A stretch of 35,148 nucleotides of DNA from Nitrospira sp. (GCA_018242685.1 JAFEBM010000037.1:1-35148), one strand, 5' to 3'; positions 26,344-34,213 are shown, numbered from the stretch's first letter. Notes: a model not told the origin generated them from the sequence alone. Translations and numbers: made by a program.

Positions 26344-27726
26344 ATGCCGAACTCGCTCCCCTCCTTCACGCCTGTCGATGTGCCTGGCGCAGTGCCTCTG
26401 CTGGGCCACCTGGGTGCGTTCAAGAAACGTCCCCTGGAGATGCTCTCAACCTCGTGGCGCCGGCACGGCGACGCGCTGCGCTTTCGGCTCGGCCCGAAGA
26501 CCCTCCATCTCTTCAGCCATCCCGATCTCGCCGAAGAAATTCTCGTCCAGCAAGCCGACCGATTTGTGAAAGTGTACGATCCTCGACGGCCGGCTGGCAT
26601 CGCGCTGATCCTGGGCAATGGCTTGGCGACCAGTTCGGGGGAGGTCTGGAAGCGTCATCGGCGCATCATCCAGCCGGTCTTTCACCGCTCTCGCATGGCC
26701 GCGATGGCCGATCGGATGGCCCAGGTGGGCCAGCAACGGGTTGCCGGTTGGGTACATCTTGAAGGACAGCCGATCGATATTGGCGACGAGATGATGCAGC
26801 TAACGCTCGAAGTAATCTCGCAAACGATGTTTACGATCAGTATGGCGCAATACATCGATCAGTTCCGTCATGCGTTGCGTGTGAGTCTGAAGTATGTAGT
26901 CGACTCGGTTCAGAACCCACTGCGCCTACCTGGCTGGGTGCCGACTCCACGCAACCGTGAATTTCGTTCCGCCATGCAATTCTTGGATGGGCTGATCTAT
27001 GGATTGCTTGCCGATCGGCGTCGTAGCGGATCCCAGCATGGCGATCTCCTCGATCTGCTGCTCCAGGCTCGCGATGAAGAGACCGGTGCCGGACTGACTG
27101 ATCAAGAGCTGCGGGACGAAGCGTTGACCATCTTTGCGGCTGGACACGGGACCACGGCGACTGCGCTCGCCTGGACTTGGTACCTCCTTGCAACTCACCC
27201 TGAGGCGAAGGCACGGTTTCACGAGGAAGTGGACCAGGTGCTAGAGGGAAGAACACCGAACGCCGAAGACCTTCAACACCTCCCGTATACTCGGGCCGTA
27301 TTCGAGGAATCGCTTCGGCTGTATCCACCGGCTCCAGTCGTACAGCGCAAGGCGACGACCAATACTACCGTGGGTGGATTACCGCTACCGGAAGGCGCGC
27401 TCGTCTTCGTCGGCATATACAATCTGCACAGACACCCGGCCTTTTGGACGAACCCCGACCGATTTCTGCCGGAGCGATGGCTGGATGGCGAGCGGCCGGC
27501 TGTCCGCTATGCCTACCTCCCATTCGGCGCAGGACCGCGCGCCTGCGTAGGAATCCATTTTGCATCAGTGGAAGGCCCGCTCCTGCTGGCCCTGATCGGT
27601 CGCCGCTATGATCTGCAACTGGCTCAAGAGGCTGTCGAGCCAGAATTCTTCGTGACCTTGCAGCCGAAAGGTGGCATCCGCATGCTGCTCCAGCCACGCC
27701 AGGCACCAGTTGTTTCAGCCGTCTAG
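26344..27726 (+). CDS. Cytochrome P450, copy 2, lacking the I-helix acidic residue
   Basis: 460 residues, a tandem paralogue of the preceding gene. Haem loop PFGAGPRACVG (Cys401) and ESLRLYPP are intact. The I-helix reads AAGHGTTATAL: residue 269 is Gly (codon GGG) where copy 1 has Glu (GAG). The conserved acid-alcohol pair that delivers protons to the bound oxygen is therefore incomplete, although Thr270 remains. The gene is otherwise open and conserved, so it is probably still expressed, possibly with altered chemistry such as peroxygenase use. Confidence 0.95.
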   Translation: MPNSLPSFTPVDVPGAVPLLGHLGAFKKRPLEMLSTSWRRHGDALRFRLGPKTLHLFSHPDLAEEILVQQADRFVKVYDPRRPAGIALILGNGLATSSGEVWKRHRRIIQPVFHRSRMAAMADRMAQVGQQRVAGWVHLEGQPIDIGDEMMQLTLEVISQTMFTISMAQYIDQFRHALRVSLKYVVDSVQNPLRLPGWVPTPRNREFRSAMQFLDGLIYGLLADRRRSGSQHGDLLDLLLQARDEETGAGLTDQELRDEALTIFAAGHGTTATALAWTWYLLATHPEAKARFHEEVDQVLEGRTPNAEDLQHLPYTRAVFEESLRLYPPAPVVQRKATTNTTVGGLPLPEGALVFVGIYNLHRHPAFWTNPDRFLPERWLDGERPAVRYAYLPFGAGPRACVGIHFASVEGPLLLALIGRRYDLQLAQEAVEPEFFVTLQPKGGIRMLLQPRQAPVVSAV

Positions 27727-28152
27727 AGCCAATTACACCGGCTTTCGGCCTCACACACGAGTCGAACTTACACGCAAGCGAGGAATTGAACGAAGATAAA
27801 GACTACTGGATGGTTTTATCCGTGCGTACCAATAGAAGACTAGCGCACGGTCGGCCCGCTGATTAAGAGGGAGAAAGAGCCATTCTTGAGTGGTACCAGC
27901 TTAGTTACTGAGGCTAGGTCCTCGCTACGATGGCGATTCGCAAGACCCTCACCGGTCTGTTCTGAATTGCGTTATCTGCGGCTTCGATCAGCGATTGAAG
28001 GATTTGCGAAGGGAAGAAATTGCCGACGTATCATCCGAGTTTTCCAGGAAACCATGGAACCTCTTGCCGAGTTGAAAATGAGAAGCCACAGTATCCTTTA
28101 TTTTAGAAACGTGCGCCACCAGGTGCGGTCTTTGCTTGTGGGATGATCTCGT
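27727..28152. other. Intergenic region, no convincing gene
   Basis: Stretch between P450 copy 2 and the structured leader at 28153. A plus-strand frame at 27886-28146 (86 codons) has a non-ATG start, no ribosome site and an Arg/Ser-rich composition, so it is not called. A TTGAAA near 28070 has no well-spaced -10 box. Confidence 0.5.
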
Positions 28153-28240
28153 GTCCTGGCAGCTCAACAGGACGAGCTGCTCTTTCTAGAGCGGTAGGAT
28201 GGCTCGCACGGATTGCGAGCCCAGCCGCTAGCCAAGGAGG
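28153..28240 (+). promoter_or_regulatory. Structured 5' leader with mutually exclusive stems
   Basis: GTCCTG (28153-28158) can pair with CAGGAC (28168-28173), while GCAGCTC (28159-28165) can pair with GAGCTGC (28174-28180). The two helices interleave with no joining bases, so they should exclude each other. CTGCTCT (28177-28183) can also pair with AGAGCGG (28188-28194). A perfect 8-bp hairpin GGCTCGCA/TGCGAGCC follows (28201-28221), then AAGGAGG before ATG 28245. The layout is switch-like; no known riboswitch class recognised. Confidence 0.5.
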
Positions 28241-28244
28241 CGCT

Positions 28245-28751
28245 ATGTCGATCTCGAGTATCAACTCCTCTACCCTATTCCAGTGGCTTCAAAGCTCACT
28301 GTCGGCGGCCGGGCTCACAGTCGGCAATCAATCCTCTAATCCGTCTAATGATGCTCAGTCAGGCAGTAACACTATCTTGCCGTTTCAGCAAGCGCTCCAG
28401 ACGCTGACGAGTCAGACGGCACAGCCGGCAGCTCCCCAACAATCGCTCAGCACCAACGGCGCACAGGGGACTCACCACCATCATCGCCATCACAGTGGAG
28501 GAGAAGGCAACCAAGGGAATGAAGACTTTATCGACCAACTGGCCCAATCGATCGTCAATGATCTTCAACAGATTGACGGTGCAGGAGACTCGTCGACCAC
28601 GAGCTCATCCAATGACTCAACTAGTAATGACATGTCATTTCTCGATGGGCTCACCAGTGCCCTCGCCAACAATTCACTGACCCAATACCGGCAAGCGACG
28701 GATGCTAGTCCGGCTCCCAGCCCATCTAGTCAGGTAAATGCCATCGCGTAA
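28245..28751 (+). CDS. Low-complexity hypothetical protein with His cluster
   Basis: 168 residues from ATG 28245, which has an AAGGAGG ribosome site; the frame is open upstream without such a signal. No signal peptide or membrane helix. It is rich in Ser/Asn/Gln/Thr, with a metal-binding-like cluster THHHHRHHSGG at about residues 75-85, an amphipathic segment (EDFIDQLAQSIVNDLQQID) and a Ser/Thr-rich linker. No family recognised. The leader upstream carries several stem-loops. It could be a secreted (non-classical) or metal-binding protein. Confidence 0.7.
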   Translation: MSISSINSSTLFQWLQSSLSAAGLTVGNQSSNPSNDAQSGSNTILPFQQALQTLTSQTAQPAAPQQSLSTNGAQGTHHHHRHHSGGEGNQGNEDFIDQLAQSIVNDLQQIDGAGDSSTTSSSNDSTSNDMSFLDGLTSALANNSLTQYRQATDASPAPSPSSQVNAIA

Positions 28752-28993
28752 AGGCTGCGCTCATGCGAGTACTTGCCGCATCTCAATACGTAGGAGGATA
28801 GAGCTTTGAAGCCTCAGCACAAGCGCTTCAGTCAAATGATCTCCCGGCAGCGCAGCAGGCCTAATTTGATCGAACGCGGTAGTACGTGCAAGCGAGTTAT
28901 TGTAGTTTGAGGACAAGACCTTGGAGGTGTTTATCCGCCGACGTTCAATACAAAAAGACGATAATTAGTCGGCCGCCCACACGAAGTACAGTT

Positions 28994-29069
<76 letters not shown>

Positions 29070-29084
29070 CACCGGGTTCAAGAA

Positions 29085-29149
29085 AGGTTGAGGTTCAGGT
29101 TGAAGAAAGGGAACCGACTTGTGGGCTTCCTCAACCTCAGCCTCAACCT
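29085..29149. repeat. Imperfect inverted repeat between two tRNA genes
   Basis: AGGTTGAGG TTC AGGTTGA at 29085-29103 pairs with CCTCAACCTCAGCCTCAACC at 29129-29148 plus T29149. Across 21 positions there are two mismatches and one G-U. Each arm is itself built of AGGTTGAGG-like units. It can form a hairpin in the tRNA-Arg/tRNA-Lys precursor, and may be a REP-like element. Confidence 0.65.
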
Positions 29150-29166
29150 GGTGTTGGTACGTGTTT

Positions 29167-29243
29167 TGGTGCGCCTGACAGGATTTGAACCTGTGGCCCT
29201 CAGCTCCGGAGGCTGATGCTCTATCCAGCTGAGCTACAGGCGC
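29167..29243 (-). tRNA. tRNA-Arg (anticodon CCG)
   Basis: 77-nt cloverleaf on the minus strand: acceptor GCGCCTG/CAGGCGC, D arm TAGCTCAGCTGGATAGAGCA, anticodon loop CTCCGGA (anticodon CCG, codon CGG), T arm ACAGGTTCAAATCCTGT and encoded CCA. It lies upstream of tRNA-Lys in the same direction, so both probably share a transcript. Confidence 0.96.
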
Positions 29244-29290
29244 TCCCGCAACCAAGGAGAGCCACCTTAGCATAGCGAGAAATACGCTGT

Positions 29291-29980
29291 CTAGCGTATG
29301 CTATGGGCATGCCGTGCAGCAGCAGTTGTGGCTTCACCGCTGCTCGATCCAACCCTCAGCTCTCTCACTTCGGGATTCCCTATGAAAGCATAGGGCAGGA
29401 ATAGCTCTTCACCCATGATTCCTGCCCGGAGGCGCAACGCCTCGATTTCCACCGCTTCCATCCCAGCGAGGTGATTCTCCTCCTCTCGGAAAACTTTTGA
29501 GGGCCGAATCAGTGGCACGGCCGTTTGCACAGCACAAGCGCCACTGACCAGGACTCCGTCATCCTGGGGAACACCCATGGAACGGCAGACCAGCGGCCGA
29601 AACTCATAGAGTCCACAGGTTCCATCCGTCTCCAAAGCCGGACAACGCCATGCCTCGAACCGTTCGCTGACCCGATCAATGTCCTTCTCCGTCCACTGGT
29701 CGATGAAACGATTCGTGCTCAGTTGCGGTGCGGCGACCGTTAGCGCAACGACTTGCTCCGCTGCTGTCTGTTCGATCCTCTTCCGGTGCTCATCGGCCAG
29801 ACTTCGGAGACCGCGTTGAATTTCCCGCCGGTCCAGGATGGTCACGGGAAACAGGCCGATACAACAATCGGAACAGCCTTGGGTACAAGGGAGGCTCTCA
29901 AGAAGAGAAACATTCACCCGCTCAAACCATCGAGCAGTCTTGTCAAACAACGTTGAAGGAAAGGGAAACGCCCCTGACAC
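29291..29980 (-). CDS. YkgJ-type cysteine-cluster protein
   Basis: 229 residues from a GTG at 29980. Cysteines are arranged CTQGCSDCC near residue 33 and CPALETDGTCGLYEFRPLVC near residue 115, the pattern of the YkgJ family of zinc- or iron-chelating proteins. No membrane segment. The start codon follows the stop of the upstream gene by 1 bp, so the two are translationally coupled. The function of the family is unknown. Confidence 0.82.
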   Translation of the reverse strand: MSGAFPFPSTLFDKTARWFERVNVSLLESLPCTQGCSDCCIGLFPVTILDRREIQRGLRSLADEHRKRIEQTAAEQVVALTVAAPQLSTNRFIDQWTEKDIDRVSERFEAWRCPALETDGTCGLYEFRPLVCRSMGVPQDDGVLVSGACAVQTAVPLIRPSKVFREEENHLAGMEAVEIEALRLRAGIMGEELFLPYAFIGNPEVRELRVGSSSGEATTAAARHAHSIR

Positions 29981-29981
29981 G

Positions 29982-30542
29982 TTAACCTTCGTCCGAGACC
30001 GACATATCCACGATCAGTTCGCCTTTGGGAGAGTAGAAGCCCTGCTTGTCGATTTGGACGATTCCGTTGCACTGTTCCTGGTAGAACTCGAGGATCCATC
30101 CATTGAAATCATAGCCCTCGTCGGTCACATCATTCTCCGCCAGACGCGTCGTCAAGATAAATCGACAGCGAGTCACATATTCCACCGCGAGTTGCGCTTC
30201 GATATCGGAGTGAACAGTGAGGGCGTCCAGAAACAGTTTCTTCTCCTGATCGTAGATATCTCGATAGCTGCCGCGATCACGTACGCAAAAGAGGTGGACC
30301 GGCTTACGCTCTCGATGGTAACTCAACGCCACTTGAACCCAAGCCCATTCCTCCAGCGCTCCTTCCTCCAGATTGGGTGGGACAGTAGGACTTTGGCCGC
30401 GGGATTTCAGAAAGTCGATCAACAGCCGGAGCGGAGGGGAGTTTTCTTTTTGGCAGAACACTCGAGAATAGAGAAAGCTTTCACGCTGTTCGGGCGTCTG
30501 GTTAGCAGGGCCTAAGGGTAATACAGGAAGGTCTTTACCCAT
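29982..30542 (-). CDS. Conserved hypothetical protein coupled to YkgJ-type gene
   Basis: 186 residues from ATG 30542, soluble and acidic at the C-terminus (KGELIVDMSVSDEG). Segments such as ALEEWAWVQVALSYHRER and YDFNGWILEFYQEQCNGIVQ look like a compact globular domain. No family or catalytic motif recognised. Its stop lies directly against the start of the cysteine-cluster gene, so a shared process is likely. Confidence 0.7.
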   Translation of the reverse strand: MGKDLPVLPLGPANQTPEQRESFLYSRVFCQKENSPPLRLLIDFLKSRGQSPTVPPNLEEGALEEWAWVQVALSYHRERKPVHLFCVRDRGSYRDIYDQEKKLFLDALTVHSDIEAQLAVEYVTRCRFILTTRLAENDVTDEGYDFNGWILEFYQEQCNGIVQIDKQGFYSPKGELIVDMSVSDEG

Positions 30543-30672
30543 GCACGTTCACCATCGTCAAGAGCCGTTTACATCGAGCTGTGAGGTCCATATAGCTCTA
30601 CTTTACCCTTCCATTTGCTTGAACCGCAAGAGGTGGTGTGCGCATTTCTCCGCGCCAGATGCGCTTTTCTCG

Positions 30673-30701
30673 TTGACACGGTTCCTGCTCTTGGCTACAC
30701 T
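30673..30701 (+). promoter_or_regulatory. Sigma70 promoter of the HU gene
   Basis: TTGACA (30673-30678), 17-bp spacer, TACACT (30696-30701). It lies 130 bp upstream of the HU start codon, so the transcript would have a leader of about 120 nt. Confidence 0.8.
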
Positions 30702-30831
30702 CTCGCGGGTTTTCACGATGTGAGTGCGAGCACACACACCGGCGACCCAAACCAGCCAGGATGTGTTTACACGAGGCGCGTCAGGCGACATATCGGCTCA
30801 CTTTATCCCTTACCCCCAAGGAGGTTCACGA

Positions 30832-31119
30832 ATGGCAAAATCAATGACGAAATCTCAGATTGCAGATTACCTCGCCGGGAAAGCCGGCATCACGAAGAAA
30901 GGAGCGGTTCAGATTCTCGATGATCTGGCGGCCCTGGCCTATCGTGAAGCCAAAAATGTCTTCACGGTGCCCGGTATCGGCAAGCTGAAACTAGCTAACC
31001 GCAAGGCGCGCATCGGCCGCAATCCTCAAACCGGTGAGGAAATCAAGATCCCGGCAAAGCGAGTGGTCAAGTTCCGTGTCGCCAAGGCTGCAAAAGACTC
31101 GATTCTCGGCAAGAAATAG
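30832..31119 (+). CDS. HU-family nucleoid protein
   Basis: 95 residues from ATG 30832, with AAGGAGG 8 bp upstream. The fold is that of HU/IHF: helical N-terminal half (KSQIADYLAGKAGITKKGAV), beta-arm with FTVPGIGKLKLANRKARIGR and NPQTGEEIKIPAKRVVKFR. GRNPQTGEE.KIPA is the DNA-intercalating arm signature with Pro. It dimerises and bends DNA without strong sequence preference. A consensus promoter and a strong stem-loop flank it, so it is a single-gene unit. Confidence 0.95.
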   Translation: MAKSMTKSQIADYLAGKAGITKKGAVQILDDLAALAYREAKNVFTVPGIGKLKLANRKARIGRNPQTGEEIKIPAKRVVKFRVAKAAKDSILGKK

Positions 31120-31201
31120 GGGGGGGGGTTATCTCATCCTGCACGATCGCAGCGCTTGATCCATATCGGTTTGGACTCATCCGCTGCCTTCGTAAAGAGA
31201 C

Positions 31202-31242
31202 ACGAGGGGGTCGAGATTCCATGGAGTCTCGACCCCTCTCGT
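31202..31242. terminator. Bidirectional terminator-like stem-loop after HU gene
   Basis: Arms 31202-31216 and 31227-31242 (ACGAGGGGGTCGAGA against TCTCGACCCCTCTCGT) pair over 15 bp with a single bulge. The loop itself contains TCCATGGA. The gene on each side converges on it. There is no clear U-tract on either strand. Confidence 0.65.
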
Positions 31243-31257
31243 CATTCACCTACCCAT

Positions 31258-31533
31258 TTAGGGGTTCGATGGTCCGAGCCCGCTACTCCCCATTCCGTCG
31301 TGTCCGATCAGGCGAATCGCATCCCCATCCCGAACGGGTGAATCCTCGCTGGCGATCTTCTTATTGATGGTCACAAGCACTTTTTTCTCTCTCAACAGTT
31401 GCAGCAGATGGCGAAGCTGAACGCCTTGTCGCTGGATCAGCTGGCGAACCGACATCGCCCCAGTAATTTCGCACGCCAGATCACATTCGCCATCCATGGT
31501 TTGCAATTGTCCGGTCAATACAATGGTCACCAT
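31258..31533 (-). CDS. ThiS/MoaD-like beta-grasp protein without di-Gly tail
   Basis: 91 residues with a GAGGAA ribosome site. The sequence follows the sulfur-carrier beta-grasp pattern: SVRQLIQRQGVQLRHLLQLL, then LVTINKKIASEDSPVRDGDA and IRLIG near the end (compare VAVNGE...L.DGDEV...P.VAGG). The obligatory C-terminal Gly-Gly is missing; the chain ends GMGSSGLGPSNP. It may be a non-carrier member, or one that needs C-terminal cleavage. No thiamin or molybdopterin genes lie nearby. Confidence 0.7.
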   Translation of the reverse strand: MVTIVLTGQLQTMDGECDLACEITGAMSVRQLIQRQGVQLRHLLQLLREKKVLVTINKKIASEDSPVRDGDAIRLIGHDGMGSSGLGPSNP

Positions 31534-31596
31534 ATCCGCCGTTCCTCATACATGCAAACGTTCCAAACCCCTTCGTTATACGAGAGTTGACTCGCC

Positions 31597-32049
31597 ATGC
31601 ACTCCCTCCTGATAATAGTAGTCATGTCATCTCTCGATGTTCAACACCCCGAAATGCCTGACCTCCAATTCGTCCTGTTTGTGTCGGCACTCTGCACAGC
31701 AGATCTGACGACGATCAATGTCACGCAAGAACTGCGACAGACCATCTTTGATCGTTGCTGGGCCCTCCTTCACACCGACGCGCCACCCACGAATCCTAGG
31801 GAACGCGTTCTTGATCTACGAGGAGGAACGGAGCTCACACTCGATGCCTGCGCGTCCACGATCCGATCGCTGCTCCTCGATGCAAACATCACGACTCTGG
31901 TGTGGGACCATCCGGTGAGTGACCCTCGCATGAACAGCACGCCTGAAGCCCTTCCCTTGATCGATCGATTGGGGCAATTGTATCCCGACCATCCTACGGT
32001 CGTCGATCCTCCTCGTCATCCACCTCGTGACTCCAATCCTAAGCCATGA
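31597..32049 (+). CDS. Hypothetical protein, uncertain
   Basis: Up to 150 residues; internal ATGs at 31624 and 31657 are alternative starts and no ribosome site decides between them. It contains LQFVLFVSALCTADLTTINV and a moderately structured middle (ELTLDACASTIRSLLLDANI), then a Pro-rich tail that runs up to the rmlC start. No family recognised. It is the only substantial frame between the ThiS-like gene and rmlC. Confidence 0.4.
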   Translation: MHSLLIIVVMSSLDVQHPEMPDLQFVLFVSALCTADLTTINVTQELRQTIFDRCWALLHTDAPPTNPRERVLDLRGGTELTLDACASTIRSLLLDANITTLVWDHPVSDPRMNSTPEALPLIDRLGQLYPDHPTVVDPPRHPPRDSNPKP

Positions 32050-32062
32050 TATAGAGGATGCC

Positions 32063-32623
32063 GTGCGCGTGACGTCAATTGACATTCCTGGCGTGCTCTT
32101 GCTCGAACCATCCGTCCTCTCCGATCAAAGAGGGTGCTTCATGGAAACATATCATGAGCAGCGCTACGCTGATGCAGGTATTACGGAGCGCTTCGTCCAA
32201 GATAACTGCTCACGCTCGGTCCGAAACACAGTACGCGGTCTGCACTTTCAAGAACCGCACGCTCAAGGCAAACTTGTCATGGCCCTTGAGGGAACTGTAT
32301 ACGACGTCGTCGTCGATATCCGAAAAGGATCGCCGACGTTCGGACAATGGTACGGGATCGAGCTGTCGGGTAAGAGCCTTCACCAAATGTACATTCCCCC
32401 GGGATGCGCTCATGGTTTTTGTGTCACGAGCGAGACGGCGACGTTTCTGTATAAGTGCACGGCCTATTATTCGCCGAGAGATCAACGCGGCATCTTGTGG
32501 GACGATCCGGCTTTGGCGATTGTCTGGCCGATCAGCGAGCCTATCCTCTCACAGAAAGACCAAGCCTACCGCACCCTCAAAGGAATGGACATGGAGTTGC
32601 CGTTCTATAAACCAGTTCGTTAG
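32063..32623 (+). CDS. rmlC: dTDP-4-dehydrorhamnose 3,5-epimerase
   Basis: 186 residues from GTG 32063 (AGAGG 6 bp upstream); a GTG at 32027 would add 12 residues. RmlC cupin signatures are intact: SVLSDQRGCFMETY, NTVRGLHFQEPHAQGKLVMAL with catalytic His61, VVVDIRKGSPTFGQW, and IPPGCAHGFCV. The enzyme epimerises dTDP-4-keto-6-deoxyglucose on the way to dTDP-L-rhamnose for envelope polysaccharide. rmlA, rmlB and rmlD are not in the window. Confidence 0.94.
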   Translation: MRVTSIDIPGVLLLEPSVLSDQRGCFMETYHEQRYADAGITERFVQDNCSRSVRNTVRGLHFQEPHAQGKLVMALEGTVYDVVVDIRKGSPTFGQWYGIELSGKSLHQMYIPPGCAHGFCVTSETATFLYKCTAYYSPRDQRGILWDDPALAIVWPISEPILSQKDQAYRTLKGMDMELPFYKPVR

Positions 32624-32742
32624 CCTCTCATCCACTCTCGTTCCTTTTGCGGAGCAAAGAAACGTCAGAACCCTGGAGCAATCCTAGTGACAGGGCAGTT
32701 ACGAATGTGGTATGTGTGCAGTTCTCTTACCCATAACGGCAC

Positions 32743-32820
32743 GTCCCCATCGTCTAGCCTGGCCTAGGACATTGCCCTTTCAAGGCAGTAACACGGGTTC
32801 AAATCCCGTTGGGGACACCA
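32743..32820 (+). tRNA. tRNA-Glu (anticodon TTC)
   Basis: 78-nt cloverleaf: acceptor GTCCCCA/TGGGGAC, D arm CGTCTAGCCTGGCCTAGGAC, anticodon loop CTTTCAA (anticodon TTC, codon GAA/GAG), T arm ACGGGTTCAAATCCCGT and encoded CCA. Its U34 is a substrate type for the MnmA and MnmE/G enzymes encoded at the left of the window. Confidence 0.96.
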
Positions 32821-32934
32821 AGTATAAATACTTATATTCATCACAACGGGCGCTCGTTGTAAACCACTAACCCCTGTGTTACGGTTGTTCGTCGTCGTAC
32901 GGGCCTCACGGCGAAGCTAGTTTGAGGAAGGCCC

Positions 32935-32950
32935 GCAACATCGATGTTGC
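32935..32950. promoter_or_regulatory. Perfect 16-bp palindrome upstream of RRM gene
   Basis: GCAACATCGATGTTGC is fully self-complementary and lies 121 bp before the RRM protein start, in the spacer after tRNA-Glu. Possible operator; no protein can be assigned. Confidence 0.35.
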
Positions 32951-33071
32951 CTTGTCCGGGAATCCTGTCGGAGGTCAGACCTAAGTCGCTGCATTGCCCG
33001 CGTCTTCGGCCCGCTCCTTCCACCGTTCCTCGAGTTCAAGACAATGTCTCTATATAAAGGAGGAACCCAAC

Positions 33072-33386
33072 ATGGGTTCGAAGCTTTACGTCGGTGGGTT
33101 GCCCTATTCGGCGACCGAGCAGCAGTTGAATGATTTGTTTGGAGCGCATGGCTCAGTGGCCTCTGTGAAGATCATCGCAGACAAGTTCACGGGACAGTCG
33201 CGTGGATTTGGCTTCGTGGAAATGTCCTCGGATTCTGAGGCGAGCGCCGCGATCACGGCGCTCAATGGCACGGACATGGGTGGCCGCACGTTAACGGTCA
33301 ATGAAGCGAAACCAATAGAGCAGCGTTCCGGTGGCGGCGGCGGATTCGGTGGCCGTGGGGGCGGTGGGAAACGCGATCGCTGGTAA
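33072..33386 (+). CDS. RRM-domain RNA-binding protein, Gly-rich tail
   Basis: 104 residues from ATG 33072, with a strong AAAGGAGGA ribosome site. One RNA-recognition motif: RNP2 LYVGGL at 5-10 and RNP1 RGFGFVEM at 44-51. The tail after residue 85 is Gly/Arg-rich (GGGGGFGGRGGGGKRDRW). This is the small bacterial Rbp type, often cold- or stress-induced, binding single-stranded RNA. The frame continues upstream to 32994 but without a start signal. Confidence 0.95.
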   Translation: MGSKLYVGGLPYSATEQQLNDLFGAHGSVASVKIIADKFTGQSRGFGFVEMSSDSEASAAITALNGTDMGGRTLTVNEAKPIEQRSGGGGGFGGRGGGGKRDRW

Positions 33387-33390
33387 GCGG

Positions 33391-33649
33391 CTATCGCTGA
33401 TCAAAACGCCAAAGGAACTCTCCGGCCCAGGCCTTCCGCATTTGCTCCTCAATGGCATTACGCGGCACGGGCCGGAATTTCTCCAGAAAACTGGATGATG
33501 GGTGTGCCAGGTGTGGCATTGAAAGCCTCACATTCCGATTGAGGACACCCGTTCTTTGCAGAACCCTTCCGTCGACATGGTCAACTGCTTCTTGGACGGT
33601 GTCGAAGAAACGTGAACATCTCCATGTTCGAGCCTATGAACCAGCCCAT
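33391..33649 (-). pseudogene. Possible small gene with one-base frameshift
   Basis: A coding-like minus-strand reading runs from about 33612 to TAG at 33391 (for example FDTVQEAVDHVDGRVLQ, then FLEKFRPVPRNAIEEQMRKA and WAGEFLWRFDQR) but has no in-frame start. A second frame begins at ATG 33649 (MGWFIGSNMEMFTF). It joins the first if one base is skipped in the TTTCTT run near 33605, giving about 85 residues. It could be a decayed gene, a sequencing error or recoding. No family recognised. Confidence 0.35.
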
Positions 33650-33702
33650 GGTCAAGATCTAGGCAAATGGTTCCGAAGTCCGAGATGTGCCTGGTAGTCT
33701 AA

Positions 33703-34110
33703 ATGATAGAAAGCATCGGCACGAGCCTCTTGGAATCGCGACGGGGATTCCTGCTGGGGAGCATTTTAATTTTCATCAGCACCTTCGCCTGGCTCGGACT
33801 GGCGGGCACTTTCAGGGTTTCTGAATGGACAGAATACGTCGTGATTGTAGGCATCCTCGCTCAGGTCCTTCTGATCCACCGACGAGAGCAGGCACTGCAT
33901 ACCTCACGGCGCTGGCGCTTCTGGTATGCGCTGATCATCGCGGGTTTTGCATGCGATCTCATGACCAAACCTCTCTGGCGGCAAGGCCATGACACCATCA
34001 CGGATTCCACACAAGTTCGCGGTCAGCTTATACTGGGAGGACTGCTGCTATTTTATGTCATGATATTTCCACTCACGCTCCGCCTGATTATTCGAAAAAC
34101 AAGGTCATGA
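33703..34110 (+). CDS. Small integral membrane protein, unknown function
   Basis: 135 residues with about four predicted membrane helices: GFLLGSILIFISTFAWLGLA (15-34), VVIVGILAQVLLI (46-58), WYALIIAGFACDLM (73-86) and LILGGLLLFYVMIFPLTLRL (109-128). Loops are Arg-rich, consistent with inside-positive topology. No family recognised and no ribosome site of note. It is isolated between the frameshifted small gene and the zinc-ribbon membrane protein. Confidence 0.6.
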   Translation: MIESIGTSLLESRRGFLLGSILIFISTFAWLGLAGTFRVSEWTEYVVIVGILAQVLLIHRREQALHTSRRWRFWYALIIAGFACDLMTKPLWRQGHDTITDSTQVRGQLILGGLLLFYVMIFPLTLRLIIRKTRS

Positions 34111-34213
34111 GAGAGTGCCCGCACTAGATAGCATCACTCATCTTGTCTCAAGAGAGGCAAAGCTGATTCCAGCGGAAGAAATCCAGAAAGCGGCTACCGC
34201 TCTCGCGAGAAGT

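Noticed and set aside
27886..28146. 86-codon plus-strand frame after P450 copy 2
   Set aside because: Non-ATG start, no ribosome site, Arg/Ser-rich composition typical of chance frames.
28806..28910. 34-codon frame from TTG with AGGAGG upstream
   Set aside because: Very short, basic, non-ATG start, and no recognisable features; the ribosome-like site alone is not enough.
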